Below, piece by piece: positions 8,070-15,457 of a DNA stretch of 64,000 bases. The stretch is taken from positions 2,542,001 through 2,606,000 of the forward strand of contig NZ_CP109130.1 of NCBI RefSeq assembly GCF_035917975.1. Direction: 5' to 3'. Numbering within the stretch: the stretch's first letter is position 1; every line of letters starts with the position of its first letter. The position numbers were made by a program, and so were the translations under genes. The notes beneath the pieces were generated by a model, which ran no database searches, was not told where the DNA came from, and was given only the letters and a program-made list of their open reading frames with translations. The DNA comes from Streptosporangium sp. NBC_01756 (lineage in GTDB: Bacteria > Actinomycetota > Actinomycetes > Streptosporangiales > Streptosporangiaceae).

Positions 8070-8422
8070 ACCGCTTCTTCTCCCTCATCGACGGTGTGCG
8101 CCAGCTCGGCACAGCGACGCATGGCTCGCCGAGCCCGCTCAACCTCAAGATCATCGCGCGTCCGCGTTTTGTGGAACACGGTCAAGAGCACGATCCGGCG
8201 GCCGGTCGCGATCCAGTAAGTGATTCGCACAGCGAACTCGTCGAGGTGAAAGCGGAGCTCGCGAAGCTTTCCGTCAAGTTGCTTCGTGTAGGGCTCCCCC
8301 AGCAGAGGGCCCTCCGCCGCCAGCAGATCGACATAGAAAGCCACCCTCGCGAACGACGCCGCAGGCAGATCTTCGAGCCACTTCCGAACTTCTGGTTCCA
8401 GCTCTACGGTACCCCAGCTCAT
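8066..8422 (-). CDS. RelE/HigB-family toxin (phage Gp49-like)
   Basis: 118-aa predicted mRNA-cutting ribosome-dependent nuclease. The sequence VRKWLEDLPAASFARVAFYV, LRELRFHLDEFAVRITYWI, RRIVLLTVFHKTRTR follows the Gp49/HigB family, including the conserved FxK near the C-terminus. ATG 8422 lies inside an 18-base palindrome and has no ribosome binding site, so translation may be leaderless and directly shut off by HigA binding. First gene of a two-gene operon with the HTH antitoxin. Confidence 0.88.
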   Translation of the reverse strand: MSWGTVELEPEVRKWLEDLPAASFARVAFYVDLLAAEGPLLGEPYTKQLDGKLRELRFHLDEFAVRITYWIATGRRIVLLTVFHKTRTRDDLEVERARRAMRRCAELAHTVDEGEEAV

Positions 8423-8437
8423 AGCGTTGATGCTATG
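8420..8437. promoter_or_regulatory. Candidate HigA operator overlapping the toxin start codon
   Basis: Perfect 6-base arms CATAGC and GCTATG with a 6-base spacer. The first three bases are the complement of the toxin ATG, so a bound antitoxin would cover the start of the gene. Confidence 0.6.
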
Positions 8438-8471
8438 AACCGTAGCTCTGTCGTACCTTGCTTTCGCCTCA

Positions 8472-8519
8472 ACAGGCGCTCCACTCGGACGGGTCACCTA
8501 GCTTGACGCTGGTGCCGCC
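8472..8519. repeat. Module-flanking repeat, copy B
   Basis: 48-base element, 42 of 48 identical to copy A at 7655-7702, same orientation. It sits about 50 bases upstream of the higB-like gene and about 98 bases downstream of the stop at 8617. Confidence 0.75.
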
Positions 8520-8616
8520 CGGTGTGCAATGACCGTTCAGGCCGGAGTTTGTCAGCTTGGGCGCTTACGCCGACGAGGCGGCTTGGCGAGATCACGACAG
8601 CGAGTCACCAGATCAT

Positions 8617-9000
8617 CTATTCCGGCAGGTTCGGGTCCGCGCCACCGTCGTCACAGCAGGCGGGTTTGGTACGTTCACCCACCGGTGGTGCGTCCAGCCC
8701 GCATACCTCCCACAGCGAGGTGTAGACATCGTGCGTCCGGTTGCGCTCATCATGAGGTCCCAGCATCAGAACCCATGCATGACCCGGCTCTTTGAAGGCG
8801 ACCACGACGCGCATGGCGCCTCTCAAATGCTTGACGCACAGCCGGCTCACCGGGAGTTCCCCCGTGAGCCGATATCCAAGGGCCGCGCAACCCCGCGCTT
8901 CCAAATCACCGACAAAGGCGACGAACGACCTGAGATCCGCCCCGCGCAAGGTCTCAGCGTGCTTCTCCGCGAGAACCGAGAGATAGACCTCAGTCTTCAC
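8617..9000 (-). CDS. Putative toxin of an unassigned two-gene module
   Basis: 127-aa protein starting with GTG 9000, overlapping the upstream DNA-binding gene by 11 bases. The pattern of a helix (VLAEKHAETLRGADLRSFVAF), a short strand with YRLTGEL, then CVKHLRGAMRVVVAF and a late DVYTSLWEV is reminiscent of the RelE/ParE fold, but no family signature is decisive. The tail (residues 104-127) is Gly/Pro/Asp-rich with paired cysteines (ACC). Gene pairing, size and the two neighbouring TA modules support a toxin role; this is inference. Confidence 0.6.
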   Translation of the reverse strand: MKTEVYLSVLAEKHAETLRGADLRSFVAFVGDLEARGCAALGYRLTGELPVSRLCVKHLRGAMRVVVAFKEPGHAWVLMLGPHDERNRTHDVYTSLWEVCGLDAPPVGERTKPACCDDGGADPNLPE

Positions 9001-9592
9001 CGGCAGTCAGCTCCGAATTCTTGGAACTCCACTCCGCCCTGATCTCCCGCCACGGACGGCCCTCGCCCTGTTCCATCTGCCGAACACCGTCGGTCAGCTG
9101 ATCGTTCTCCAGAAGCTCTCGGTCCTGCAGGCGCTGCCAGACCGCCTCGACCAGATTCCGGGTGCGGCCGGCCCGGCGTAGATCCTGGACGAGTGTTGCC
9201 ACGGTATACAGACGCTCGGCTTCAAGCATCAGGCGGGGTCTTCCCCTGACCGGAACGAGCAGCCCTTCCTTGGCCCACGCGCGAACCGTCTTCTCGTCCA
9301 CACCGAGAATCTTCGACGCGATCGTCGCCCGCACCGGCTCGGCGTGAGCGAGCAGATCCTGGACGACCTCCCGGACCGTGTCACGGGTACCGGTCTCATG
9401 AGTCCTGGCAGCCACCCCGTCCAGCCGTTGTGCCTGCTCGAACAGGACCAGCGCCGCCCGCTCCTCGATCTCTTTCCTACGAGGAGCCTGCGCCGTGCCA
9501 CCCGTCTCATGATCACTTTTCAGCGGGAGCGTCCGATGCTTTCGCTTCTTAGCCGCTCCCGTCGAAGACTTCCGGGGTCTGACATCAGTCAT
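8990..9592 (-). CDS. MerR-like HTH protein, putative antitoxin of the third module
   Basis: 200-aa protein with a basic low-complexity N-terminus (KKRKHRTLPLK), a central winged HTH (TIASKILGVDEKTVRAWAKEGLLVPVRGRP, about residues 105-135) and a C-terminal helix ending QMEQGEGRPWREIRAEW, a tail pattern seen in RelB/Phd-type antitoxins. Start ATG 9592 has AAGGAG ten bases upstream; ATG 9619 with GGGAG four bases upstream is an alternative. It precedes and overlaps the putative toxin gene, so antitoxin and autoregulator is the most likely role. Confidence 0.65.
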   Translation of the reverse strand: MTDVRPRKSSTGAAKKRKHRTLPLKSDHETGGTAQAPRRKEIEERAALVLFEQAQRLDGVAARTHETGTRDTVREVVQDLLAHAEPVRATIASKILGVDEKTVRAWAKEGLLVPVRGRPRLMLEAERLYTVATLVQDLRRAGRTRNLVEAVWQRLQDRELLENDQLTDGVRQMEQGEGRPWREIRAEWSSKNSELTAGED

Positions 9593-9892
9593 GAGGCTGG
9601 TTCTCCTTCCCCCTTTCATGCTACTCCCTGTTTCAGGCCAAAAATCGGGAGTCAAGCTTTGATCTTTTGGCAAGACGAGTCGCCTGGCTTGACGTGGTGC
9701 CGACCAGTGCATCATGTCCGCTTTTTGCGCGACATGGCCTTTTTTCTGTACGTCATAGATCTGTTCCAGTAAGCTCCGTGATCAACCGGTTCCGTGGACG
9801 AGGGGTGTCGAGGCGTCCTGCGGGTCACCGGAAGGGGGCGAGGCGAGCCCGTACCGCTGCGCTCACCTCGGACGGTCGTGTGGAGGTGCACT
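9593..9892. other. Divergent intergenic region
   Basis: 300 bases between the third module (minus) and the type VII substrate pair (plus). It holds repeat copy C and AT-rich patches (about 9635-9672 and 9718-9770) that probably contain both promoters. A TTGACT hexamer on the minus strand near 9656 is a candidate -35 for the third module. Confidence 0.4.
9675..9702. repeat. Module-flanking repeat, copy C
   Basis: Shorter, more diverged copy of the element at 7655-7702, keeping CGCCTGGCTTGACG and GGTGCCG in the same orientation, about 55-80 bases upstream of the third module's start. Confidence 0.6.
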
Positions 9893-10288
9893 GTGGCGGA
9901 GCCTCAAAAGGATCATGCCGAAGACAGCAGTTGGCTGGCGGCATGGCCGGGACTCGATCCCAAGCCGGACGAGATGAAGCACAACCCCACCAAGCTCAAG
10001 AACCTCGCGACAGAGCTCCAGACCATGCTGACCCGCCTCCAGGGGGCCGAGACCGGTTCACTCAGTGACGTGACCATGCGTACCACCGTCATGCCGTTGC
10101 CCACCGTGACCGAGGACTGGCCGGCGGGCAAGTTCCTCTTCGAGACCCTGGAGAACGGCAACAAGGAGTTCACCAAGGTGTACCAGGAGATCATCGACAA
10201 GCTCACGGCCGCCATCGCCCTGGTTCAGGCCGGGGCGGGCACCTATGACGGCGTCGGGCTCGCCAACGGCGGCAAAGAGCAGGTCTAG
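9893..10288 (+). CDS. Small WXG100-like/type VII-associated protein
   Basis: 131-aa helical acidic protein with no signal peptide. Two long helices are suggested (NPTKLKNLATELQTMLTRLQG and FTKVYQEIIDKLTAAIALVQ) separated by a Pro-rich turn. It has no WxG itself but is followed after 21 bases by a larger WXG100-like protein, the usual paired arrangement of ESX-type substrates in mycelial actinomycetes. GTG 9893 was chosen because GGAGG lies five bases upstream. No eccC or other secretion machinery gene is in the window. Confidence 0.6.
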   Translation: MAEPQKDHAEDSSWLAAWPGLDPKPDEMKHNPTKLKNLATELQTMLTRLQGAETGSLSDVTMRTTVMPLPTVTEDWPAGKFLFETLENGNKEFTKVYQEIIDKLTAAIALVQAGAGTYDGVGLANGGKEQV

Positions 10289-10309
10289 GCCCGTTGGAGG
10301 GGTGCCGAC

Positions 10310-11701
10310 ATGGATATTTCCAAAACGACGCATTACATCAAGACCTCCTGCGTCGACTTCACCGTCAGGGGCAAACAGCCTGTGGCCAGGGTCAGGCAGA
10401 TCGTTGAGGGCCTGGACGGCCATGCGGTCGAGAAGGCGGGAACCGCCTACCTGGACGCGTGCTCCCTGCTGGCCGAGTGCCGGAACGTGATCGAGGACGT
10501 CAGTAAGGCCATGGCCGAGTCCTGGGGGGACAAGGCCTCGGTCGAGGCCCAGACCGCGCTGCGGTACATCCACGCGACGGTCCGGGAGCTTTCCGGCAAG
10601 GGCAACGAGATGGGACGGCCCCTCGAGTCGCTCGGCAAGGTCATCCACGAGTACAAGAACACCGGCGGCTCCATGTCGTGGGACAACAGCGGTCCGACCT
10701 TCGACGACGACAAGCTGGGCTGGGGCCTGTACTCCACCAAGAATCACGGTATGGAGTGGGGAACGGAGAACGGGCTCGCGAAGCAACATCTCGAGGAGCT
10801 GACCGCGGAGGTCAAGAAGTGGACCGATCTGCTCCCCGACTCGCTGCGTAAGGAACTGCCCAAGATCGAGCCGCCGACCGCCCCCGACTCCGACTACAAG
10901 ACGCTGAAATACCCCACCGACGGCGACCCCTACAGCGGAAACAATCCCTACGACGGGAACAACCCCTACGACGGGAACAACCCTTACGACGGCGGGAACA
11001 ACCCCTACGACGGGAACAACCCTTACGACGGCGGGAACGCGTCCGATCCGAACGGGTCGGGCAACCCATCCGCGGGCGGCTTCCCGACCGGGAACGGAAG
11101 CTCGGGTCCCTCCGGACAGGAGTATCCGGACGGGACGCAGGGGTCCAACGGATCGGGTGCGGGCGGCATCGGCTCCAACGGGGGCGTGACCGATCCCTCC
11201 AAGGGCTTGACGGATCCCTCCAAGGGCTTGACCGACCCCACCGCGGGCATGACGGACCCCACGAAGGGCCTGACCGACCCGGCTGGGGGCGTGAACGACC
11301 TCGGCAAGGGGCTCGGCGCCAACGACCCGCGGTCCACCGACCTCGCCGGGTTCGACAAGCCCACCCTGCCGGACAGCACGGCCAACCCGTATCAGAACGC
11401 CTCCACATCGAACCCCTACAACGCTTCCACCACCACCACGACGCCGTCCACGAGTTCCCCCACCACCTCGGGCAGCGGAACCAGCAGTGGAATCGGCGGC
11501 AGCGGCGGGCTGGTCAACCCCGCCGCCGCGCGAGCCGGGAGTGTGAACGGCATGAACGGCATGCCGATGATGCCCATGGGCGGAATGGGCGGCGGTGCGG
11601 GCCAGGAAGGGCAACCGAGAGAGACCCAGACCTGGCTGCACCAGGACGACGACGTGTGGTCCAGTGACGAGACAGGCGTCGTCAGCGACAAGATCGGATA
11701 G
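10310..11701 (+). CDS. Large WXG100/ESX-like secreted protein with repeat-rich C-terminus
   Basis: 463 aa. The N-terminal half is helical with a WG turn (AMAESWGDKAS, about residue 70) between long helices, like ESX/WXG100 substrates. Residues about 205-245 are tandem NPYDGN repeats and about 290-330 are GLTDPSK/GLTDPTA repeats, followed by a Ser/Thr-rich region. The extreme C-terminus WLHQDDDVWSSDETGVV resembles the acidic W-x-DDDVW tail common in actinomycete type VII substrates. Start ATG 10310 has a good GGAGG. Likely co-transcribed with the 131-aa gene and ended by a strong hairpin at 11722. Confidence 0.7.
   Translation: MDISKTTHYIKTSCVDFTVRGKQPVARVRQIVEGLDGHAVEKAGTAYLDACSLLAECRNVIEDVSKAMAESWGDKASVEAQTALRYIHATVRELSGKGNEMGRPLESLGKVIHEYKNTGGSMSWDNSGPTFDDDKLGWGLYSTKNHGMEWGTENGLAKQHLEELTAEVKKWTDLLPDSLRKELPKIEPPTAPDSDYKTLKYPTDGDPYSGNNPYDGNNPYDGNNPYDGGNNPYDGNNPYDGGNASDPNGSGNPSAGGFPTGNGSSGPSGQEYPDGTQGSNGSGAGGIGSNGGVTDPSKGLTDPSKGLTDPTAGMTDPTKGLTDPAGGVNDLGKGLGANDPRSTDLAGFDKPTLPDSTANPYQNASTSNPYNASTTTTTPSTSSPTTSGSGTSSGIGGSGGLVNPAAARAGSVNGMNGMPMMPMGGMGGGAGQEGQPRETQTWLHQDDDVWSSDETGVVSDKIG
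10926..11039 (+). repeat. Coding tandem repeat, NPYDGN units
   Basis: Six to seven 18-21-base units (consensus AACCCCTACGACGGGAAC) encode NPYDGN/NPYDGG inside the WXG100-like protein. Near-identical codons suggest recent expansion or slippage. Confidence 0.85.
11183..11290 (+). repeat. Coding tandem repeat, GLTDPxxG units
   Basis: Five to six units of about 21 bases encode GVTDPSK, GLTDPSK, GLTDPTA, GMTDPTK, GLTDPAG in the same protein, less uniform than the NPYDGN block. Confidence 0.8.
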
Positions 11702-11721
11702 CACGCGCCGCCGCGCCGGTC

Positions 11722-11749
11722 GCGTACCTCCGGGGCGCCGGAGGTACGC
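11722..11749. terminator. Bidirectional hairpin terminator
   Basis: Perfect 12-bp stem (GCGTACCTCCGG with its complement) and a 4-base loop, located between the converging WXG100-like and acyltransferase genes. Confidence 0.8.
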
Positions 11750-11776
11750 TTCACGGTCCGGTCGTCGAGCGAGGGC

Positions 11777-13036
11777 TCATGAGGGGGCGTCAGGCGTCGA
11801 ACCCTCATCCGCTCGAGCGGGATCGGCCCCGGCCCCGGCGCCGACGGCGGTTCCGGCCGGAACGGCGGCCGGCTGTTCCGAGATGGCGAGACGGTCGCGC
11901 CGCGGCCCGGCGAACCGCCGCATGATCGGGCGCTCGACCAGGGTGAACAGCATCCAGGAGAGCGCGAGCGTGAGGGCGAACAGCAGGACGACCACGCCCA
12001 GCGCGACCGGTGTCGACAGGCCTTGGCTCCCGCCCAGCCACTGGCGGCCGTACGTCAGCACCAACTGGTGCCACAGGTAGAGGGCGAAGGAGATCTCGCC
12101 GAGCCGGACCGCGACGCGTCCGGCCAAGCTGGTCGGCGGGTGGGGCCGGGCGGCGGCCGCCCCCGCCGCGATGACGAGGCCCAACGGCACCACCATGACG
12201 GCCGTCAGGGTGTAGACCCATGGGAACAGCGGCGCGAGCGCGTACGCCGCCACGGCCAGCGCGACCGAACCGCCGAGGTCCAGCGGCAGCCGCCGGCGGG
12301 TCATGACGATCCGCGCCAGAATCATCCCGAAGACGAAATCCAGCATCCGCACCGGCGGGAACTGGTAGATGAACCAGAAGTCGTAGGACGAGTTGGTCCC
12401 CATCGGAAGGAACGGCTCCCGCGGTAGCAGGCTCGACACCGCCGGGACAAGGAAGATCACAACGGCCACACCGGCCGCCCATGCCCACAGCCGGTCGGGC
12501 CGGATCGCGCGGATCGGCCGGATCAGCAGGGGGAACGCGAGATAGAACAGCATCTCGCAGGAGAGCGACCACGCGACGCCGTTGAGGCTGGCCCGGATCT
12601 CGAGCTGGGGGAACCACGACTGCACCAGGAGCAGGTTGAGCAGCGCGTGCCCGCCGTCGACATGGACCCCCGCCGCCCAGGTCAGCAGCACGAAGGCGAC
12701 GACCAGGGTGACCAGGTGATTGGGGTAGATCTTGAAGAAGCGCCGCCGCCAGAACCGGCGGGCCGGGCGCCCCGGGCGGTCCGACCAGGTGAGGACGAAG
12801 CCGCTGAGCACGAAGAAGAAACCGACACCCGTCCAGCCGGCCTGGGTGAAGACGGAAAGGAGGGTCTGCTGAGCGCCCTGGTCCGCGAAGAACTGCTGCA
12901 TGGCGACGTGGAAGACGAAGACCATTGCCGCAGCGACGAAGCGCATCGTGGTCAGTGTCGGCAATTGTCGCGGTAGGGGGGGTAGGGAAGGCGGCGCTCC
13001 GGGAGGCTCATCGAAGGTTTTGGCCCTTACGATCAT
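11777..13036 (-). CDS. Membrane acyltransferase (acyltransferase 3 family)
   Basis: 419-aa integral membrane O-acyltransferase. It has about ten predicted membrane helices and family landmarks: RFVAAAMVFVFHV near residue 32 (His likely catalytic), FFVLSGFVLTWS near 75, and ISFALYLWHQLVL near 315. Members add acetyl or other acyl groups to exopolysaccharides, peptidoglycan or antibiotics; the acceptor cannot be told here. ATG 13036 has AAGGAG eight bases upstream. It is a monocistronic-looking gene with a terminator shared with the convergent WXG100-like operon. Confidence 0.85.
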   Translation of the reverse strand: MIVRAKTFDEPPGAPPSLPPLPRQLPTLTTMRFVAAAMVFVFHVAMQQFFADQGAQQTLLSVFTQAGWTGVGFFFVLSGFVLTWSDRPGRPARRFWRRRFFKIYPNHLVTLVVAFVLLTWAAGVHVDGGHALLNLLLVQSWFPQLEIRASLNGVAWSLSCEMLFYLAFPLLIRPIRAIRPDRLWAWAAGVAVVIFLVPAVSSLLPREPFLPMGTNSSYDFWFIYQFPPVRMLDFVFGMILARIVMTRRRLPLDLGGSVALAVAAYALAPLFPWVYTLTAVMVVPLGLVIAAGAAAARPHPPTSLAGRVAVRLGEISFALYLWHQLVLTYGRQWLGGSQGLSTPVALGVVVLLFALTLALSWMLFTLVERPIMRRFAGPRRDRLAISEQPAAVPAGTAVGAGAGADPARADEGSTPDAPS

Positions 13037-13459
13037 CAGAAGGCTCCTTACTTCATCCTGATCGTTATCGGAATCGTTCGGCCGACGGTCTCGCGGCCAT
13101 TCTTCGGTGCTTCCGGAATCGCGTCCGCCGGTTTGACGCCCTTAGGGTGTCGTCCCTCGGCTCTGACGGCATCTTGTCAAGTGCTGAATTCACCGCCAGT
13201 TGGGAGCATGGCAATGCGGGAGATGCGCCGAGGCCGGTCGGCGGCGACCATACGGCGCGAGCGAATCAGCCGTGAAGGACATGTTCCGCACCGCTCTTCC
13301 TGCCGGCTTTCAGCACGATGCCGCAGCGGCCGTGCCAGGCGTGCGAGGTCCCCGTGCGGCGGGCGACATGCCGCCCGCCGCACTACCGCGTACGACCGGG
13401 CGAGCGACCGGTGTGTCCTCGGCCTCGGCCTGCTCGCCATGGGTGGTGTGCGGTGGGGT
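13037..13459. other. Intergenic region with terminator
   Basis: 423 bases between two minus-strand genes. It contains the hydrolase terminator at 13354-13383 and, nearer 13040-13160, the presumed acyltransferase promoter. No gene seen. Confidence 0.4.
13354..13383 (-). terminator. Hairpin terminator of the HSL-type hydrolase
   Basis: Perfect 12-bp stem (GTGCGGCGGGCG with its complement), 6-base loop, about 77 bases downstream of the hydrolase stop. Confidence 0.7.
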
Positions 13460-14470
13460 TCAGGAACGGCTTGCGGCGGCCCAGTGCTCGTCGACGAAGC
13501 GGCGGATCTCCCGGGCGTGGTCGCGGTCTTCGGGGGCTTGTCCGAGGAACACGCCGTGGCCGGCGGCTTCGAAGACGTGCAGTTCGGCGGGTACGTCCGC
13601 GGCGCGCAGGGCTCGGTGCATGCGGATGGTGTCCGACAGCAGCAGGTCGCGGGTGCCGGACAGCAGGATGGTGGGCGGGAATCCCTTGGTCAGGTCGCCG
13701 AACACCGGCGACAGGTACGGGTCGCGCAGGTCGTGACCGTCGGCGTAGAGCAGGATGGCCGGCATCAGACTCGCGGTGAGCACGATGTCGAGGCCGAGGT
13801 TGGTCTGCCAGGTGTCGCCTGACATGGTCAGGTCGGTGGCCGGGGTGCTGAGCATCGCCGCGGCCGGGAGCGGCAGACCCTCGTCACGGGCCCGCAGGAT
13901 CAGCGCGGCGGCCAGGTTGCCGCCGGACGACACGCCGCCGATGATGATCTCCTCGGGGCGGTGCTCCTGCAGCAGTGCCCGGTAGGCGGCCAGACAGTCG
14001 TCCAAAGCCACGGGGAAGCGGTGGTCGGGCGGCATGCGGTAGTCGACCGACCACACTCGGGCCCCCACCAGGGCGGCGGTGGCGGCGGCGACGGCTCGGC
14101 ACATCTGCCCGCCGCCCAGGGTCCAGGAACCGCCGTGGATGTCGAGATACACGCGCCGGTCGTCGGATGAGACGCCTTCCGGGGTGACCTTGTAGACCGG
14201 GAAACCGCCGAGGTCGATCTCCTCGACGCCGTCCCCGCCGGAGGTCAACGCTTCGCCGAACAGCTCCAGCATCGCTTTCTGCTGTGCGGCGATCATCTCC
14301 CGCCAGCCGTCCACGTCGTCGATCGCGGGCAGCGGCGCGGCCGGCGGCCACTGATAGGGCGGTCCCACGATCCCTCGGGCCAGTACGGCCTGGGCCTCCG
14401 GGCTCACCGATGTGGGTACCGCGATGTCGCGGGCCGGCAGATGGAATGTCGGGCGCGCATCATCAGCCAT
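13460..14470 (-). CDS. Alpha/beta hydrolase, hormone-sensitive lipase type
   Basis: 336-aa cytoplasmic esterase/lipase. The HSL oxyanion motif HGGSW lies at about residue 117, the nucleophile elbow is GVSSGG (about 190), the acid is in GTRDLLLSD and the base in AAGHGVF near the C-terminus. Substrate is probably a small ester. ATG 14470 is chosen with GAGGAG about ten bases upstream; a start at 14512 lacks a ribosome site. Followed by its own terminator. Confidence 0.88.
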   Translation of the reverse strand: MADDARPTFHLPARDIAVPTSVSPEAQAVLARGIVGPPYQWPPAAPLPAIDDVDGWREMIAAQQKAMLELFGEALTSGGDGVEEIDLGGFPVYKVTPEGVSSDDRRVYLDIHGGSWTLGGGQMCRAVAAATAALVGARVWSVDYRMPPDHRFPVALDDCLAAYRALLQEHRPEEIIIGGVSSGGNLAAALILRARDEGLPLPAAAMLSTPATDLTMSGDTWQTNLGLDIVLTASLMPAILLYADGHDLRDPYLSPVFGDLTKGFPPTILLSGTRDLLLSDTIRMHRALRAADVPAELHVFEAAGHGVFLGQAPEDRDHAREIRRFVDEHWAAASRS

Positions 14471-14797
14471 GGTCGTTTCTCTCCTCGCCGTGATTATCGC
14501 TCGGGGATTCACCCCGAAATGGGGGCACCGACTTTCATGCAGCGATCAGCACCTTATCCGGCTGCCATTCATATCGGAGGGGGCTGAGGCATTTCGGGGG
14601 AGAATGCTTCCTGCGCGCGGTGCAGCGGGCGATCCACCTGAAGATCGCCAGACAGGCCTCACGGGCCGGGGCCCACCGTTCGACGCCTCGCGAAGTCGCG
14701 CGCTTTCAGGGAATGGGCAGGCGCCCGGATCCCGGTTTCACTCTGCGGACCCGCACTGCGATTCTTCTTCCGCGGTAGGGCACGGCCGGGTGGACTG
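14471..14797. other. Intergenic region
   Basis: 327 bases between the hydrolase start and the end of prfH. A small dyad (CGGGG-ATTCA-CCCCG at about 14500) near the hydrolase start may be regulatory. No strong terminator for prfH and no gene found. Confidence 0.35.
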
Positions 14798-15457
14798 TCA
14801 CGGTCGTCGGCGCGTCCGTTCCTGCGAAACCAGTTCCTGCTTCGGCGTTTCCGGACGTTCGACACGGATGGGGTCGCCGCGGACGAGCTCATCGTGGACG
14901 CGCCGGCGGGCGGTGATGACGGCGCGCTCCGCCGCCTCGTCGCCGTGCTCGATGCGCTGTCGCAGCAGCCGCATGGCGATGCGGCGGTTGAGGCTGAACT
15001 GCCGCTCGGTGTCGACCACGACGACGATCCCCGAGGGCCGGTGGGTCGCCCGTACCGCCGTGCTGGCCTTGTTCCGATGTTGACCACCGGGGCCGCCGGT
15101 GCGGCAGGCGACGATGTCGACATCCGCTTCCGCGAACGTCGTGCGCGGGGTGTCGACCTGGCATGGCTGGGCGGTGACGTACCAGTTCTTCCGGCCGGTG
15201 CCGGCCCGGTACGGGCTGGGGGCCTGCCAGCACAGAGTCCCGGTCCACGAGGCGGCGAACGCCTCGGCGCCGGCACCCGAGATCTGGATCAGGACCGATC
15301 GGTAGGTGCCGGGCCGGTCACCGGGAACGGTCTCGGCCCGATGGGTCTCCACGTTCTGCCGGGTGGCGTCGGATTCCAGGCGGCGCAGCAGCCGGGCCAG
15401 CGCCCAGGCACACTCCTGCGGGCCACGCCCGGCCGACAGGAGCAGGTGGACGCTCAT
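14798..15457 (-). CDS. prfH: Peptide chain release factor H
   Basis: 219-aa class I release factor homologue lacking the N-terminal codon-recognition region of RF1/RF2. The peptidyl-tRNA hydrolysis motif is TGGPGGQHRNK (GGQ at 124-126). In known RtcB2-PrfH pairs, PrfH releases the nascent chain from ribosomes whose 16S decoding centre was cut by a nuclease such as colicin E3, so that RtcB2 can religate the rRNA. The start overlaps the rtcB2 stop by 4 bases (15454-15457), indicating coupled translation. The N-terminal 100 residues show no other domain I recognise. Confidence 0.93.
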   Translation of the reverse strand: MSVHLLLSAGRGPQECAWALARLLRRLESDATRQNVETHRAETVPGDRPGTYRSVLIQISGAGAEAFAASWTGTLCWQAPSPYRAGTGRKNWYVTAQPCQVDTPRTTFAEADVDIVACRTGGPGGQHRNKASTAVRATHRPSGIVVVVDTERQFSLNRRIAMRLLRQRIEHGDEAAERAVITARRRVHDELVRGDPIRVERPETPKQELVSQERTRRRP

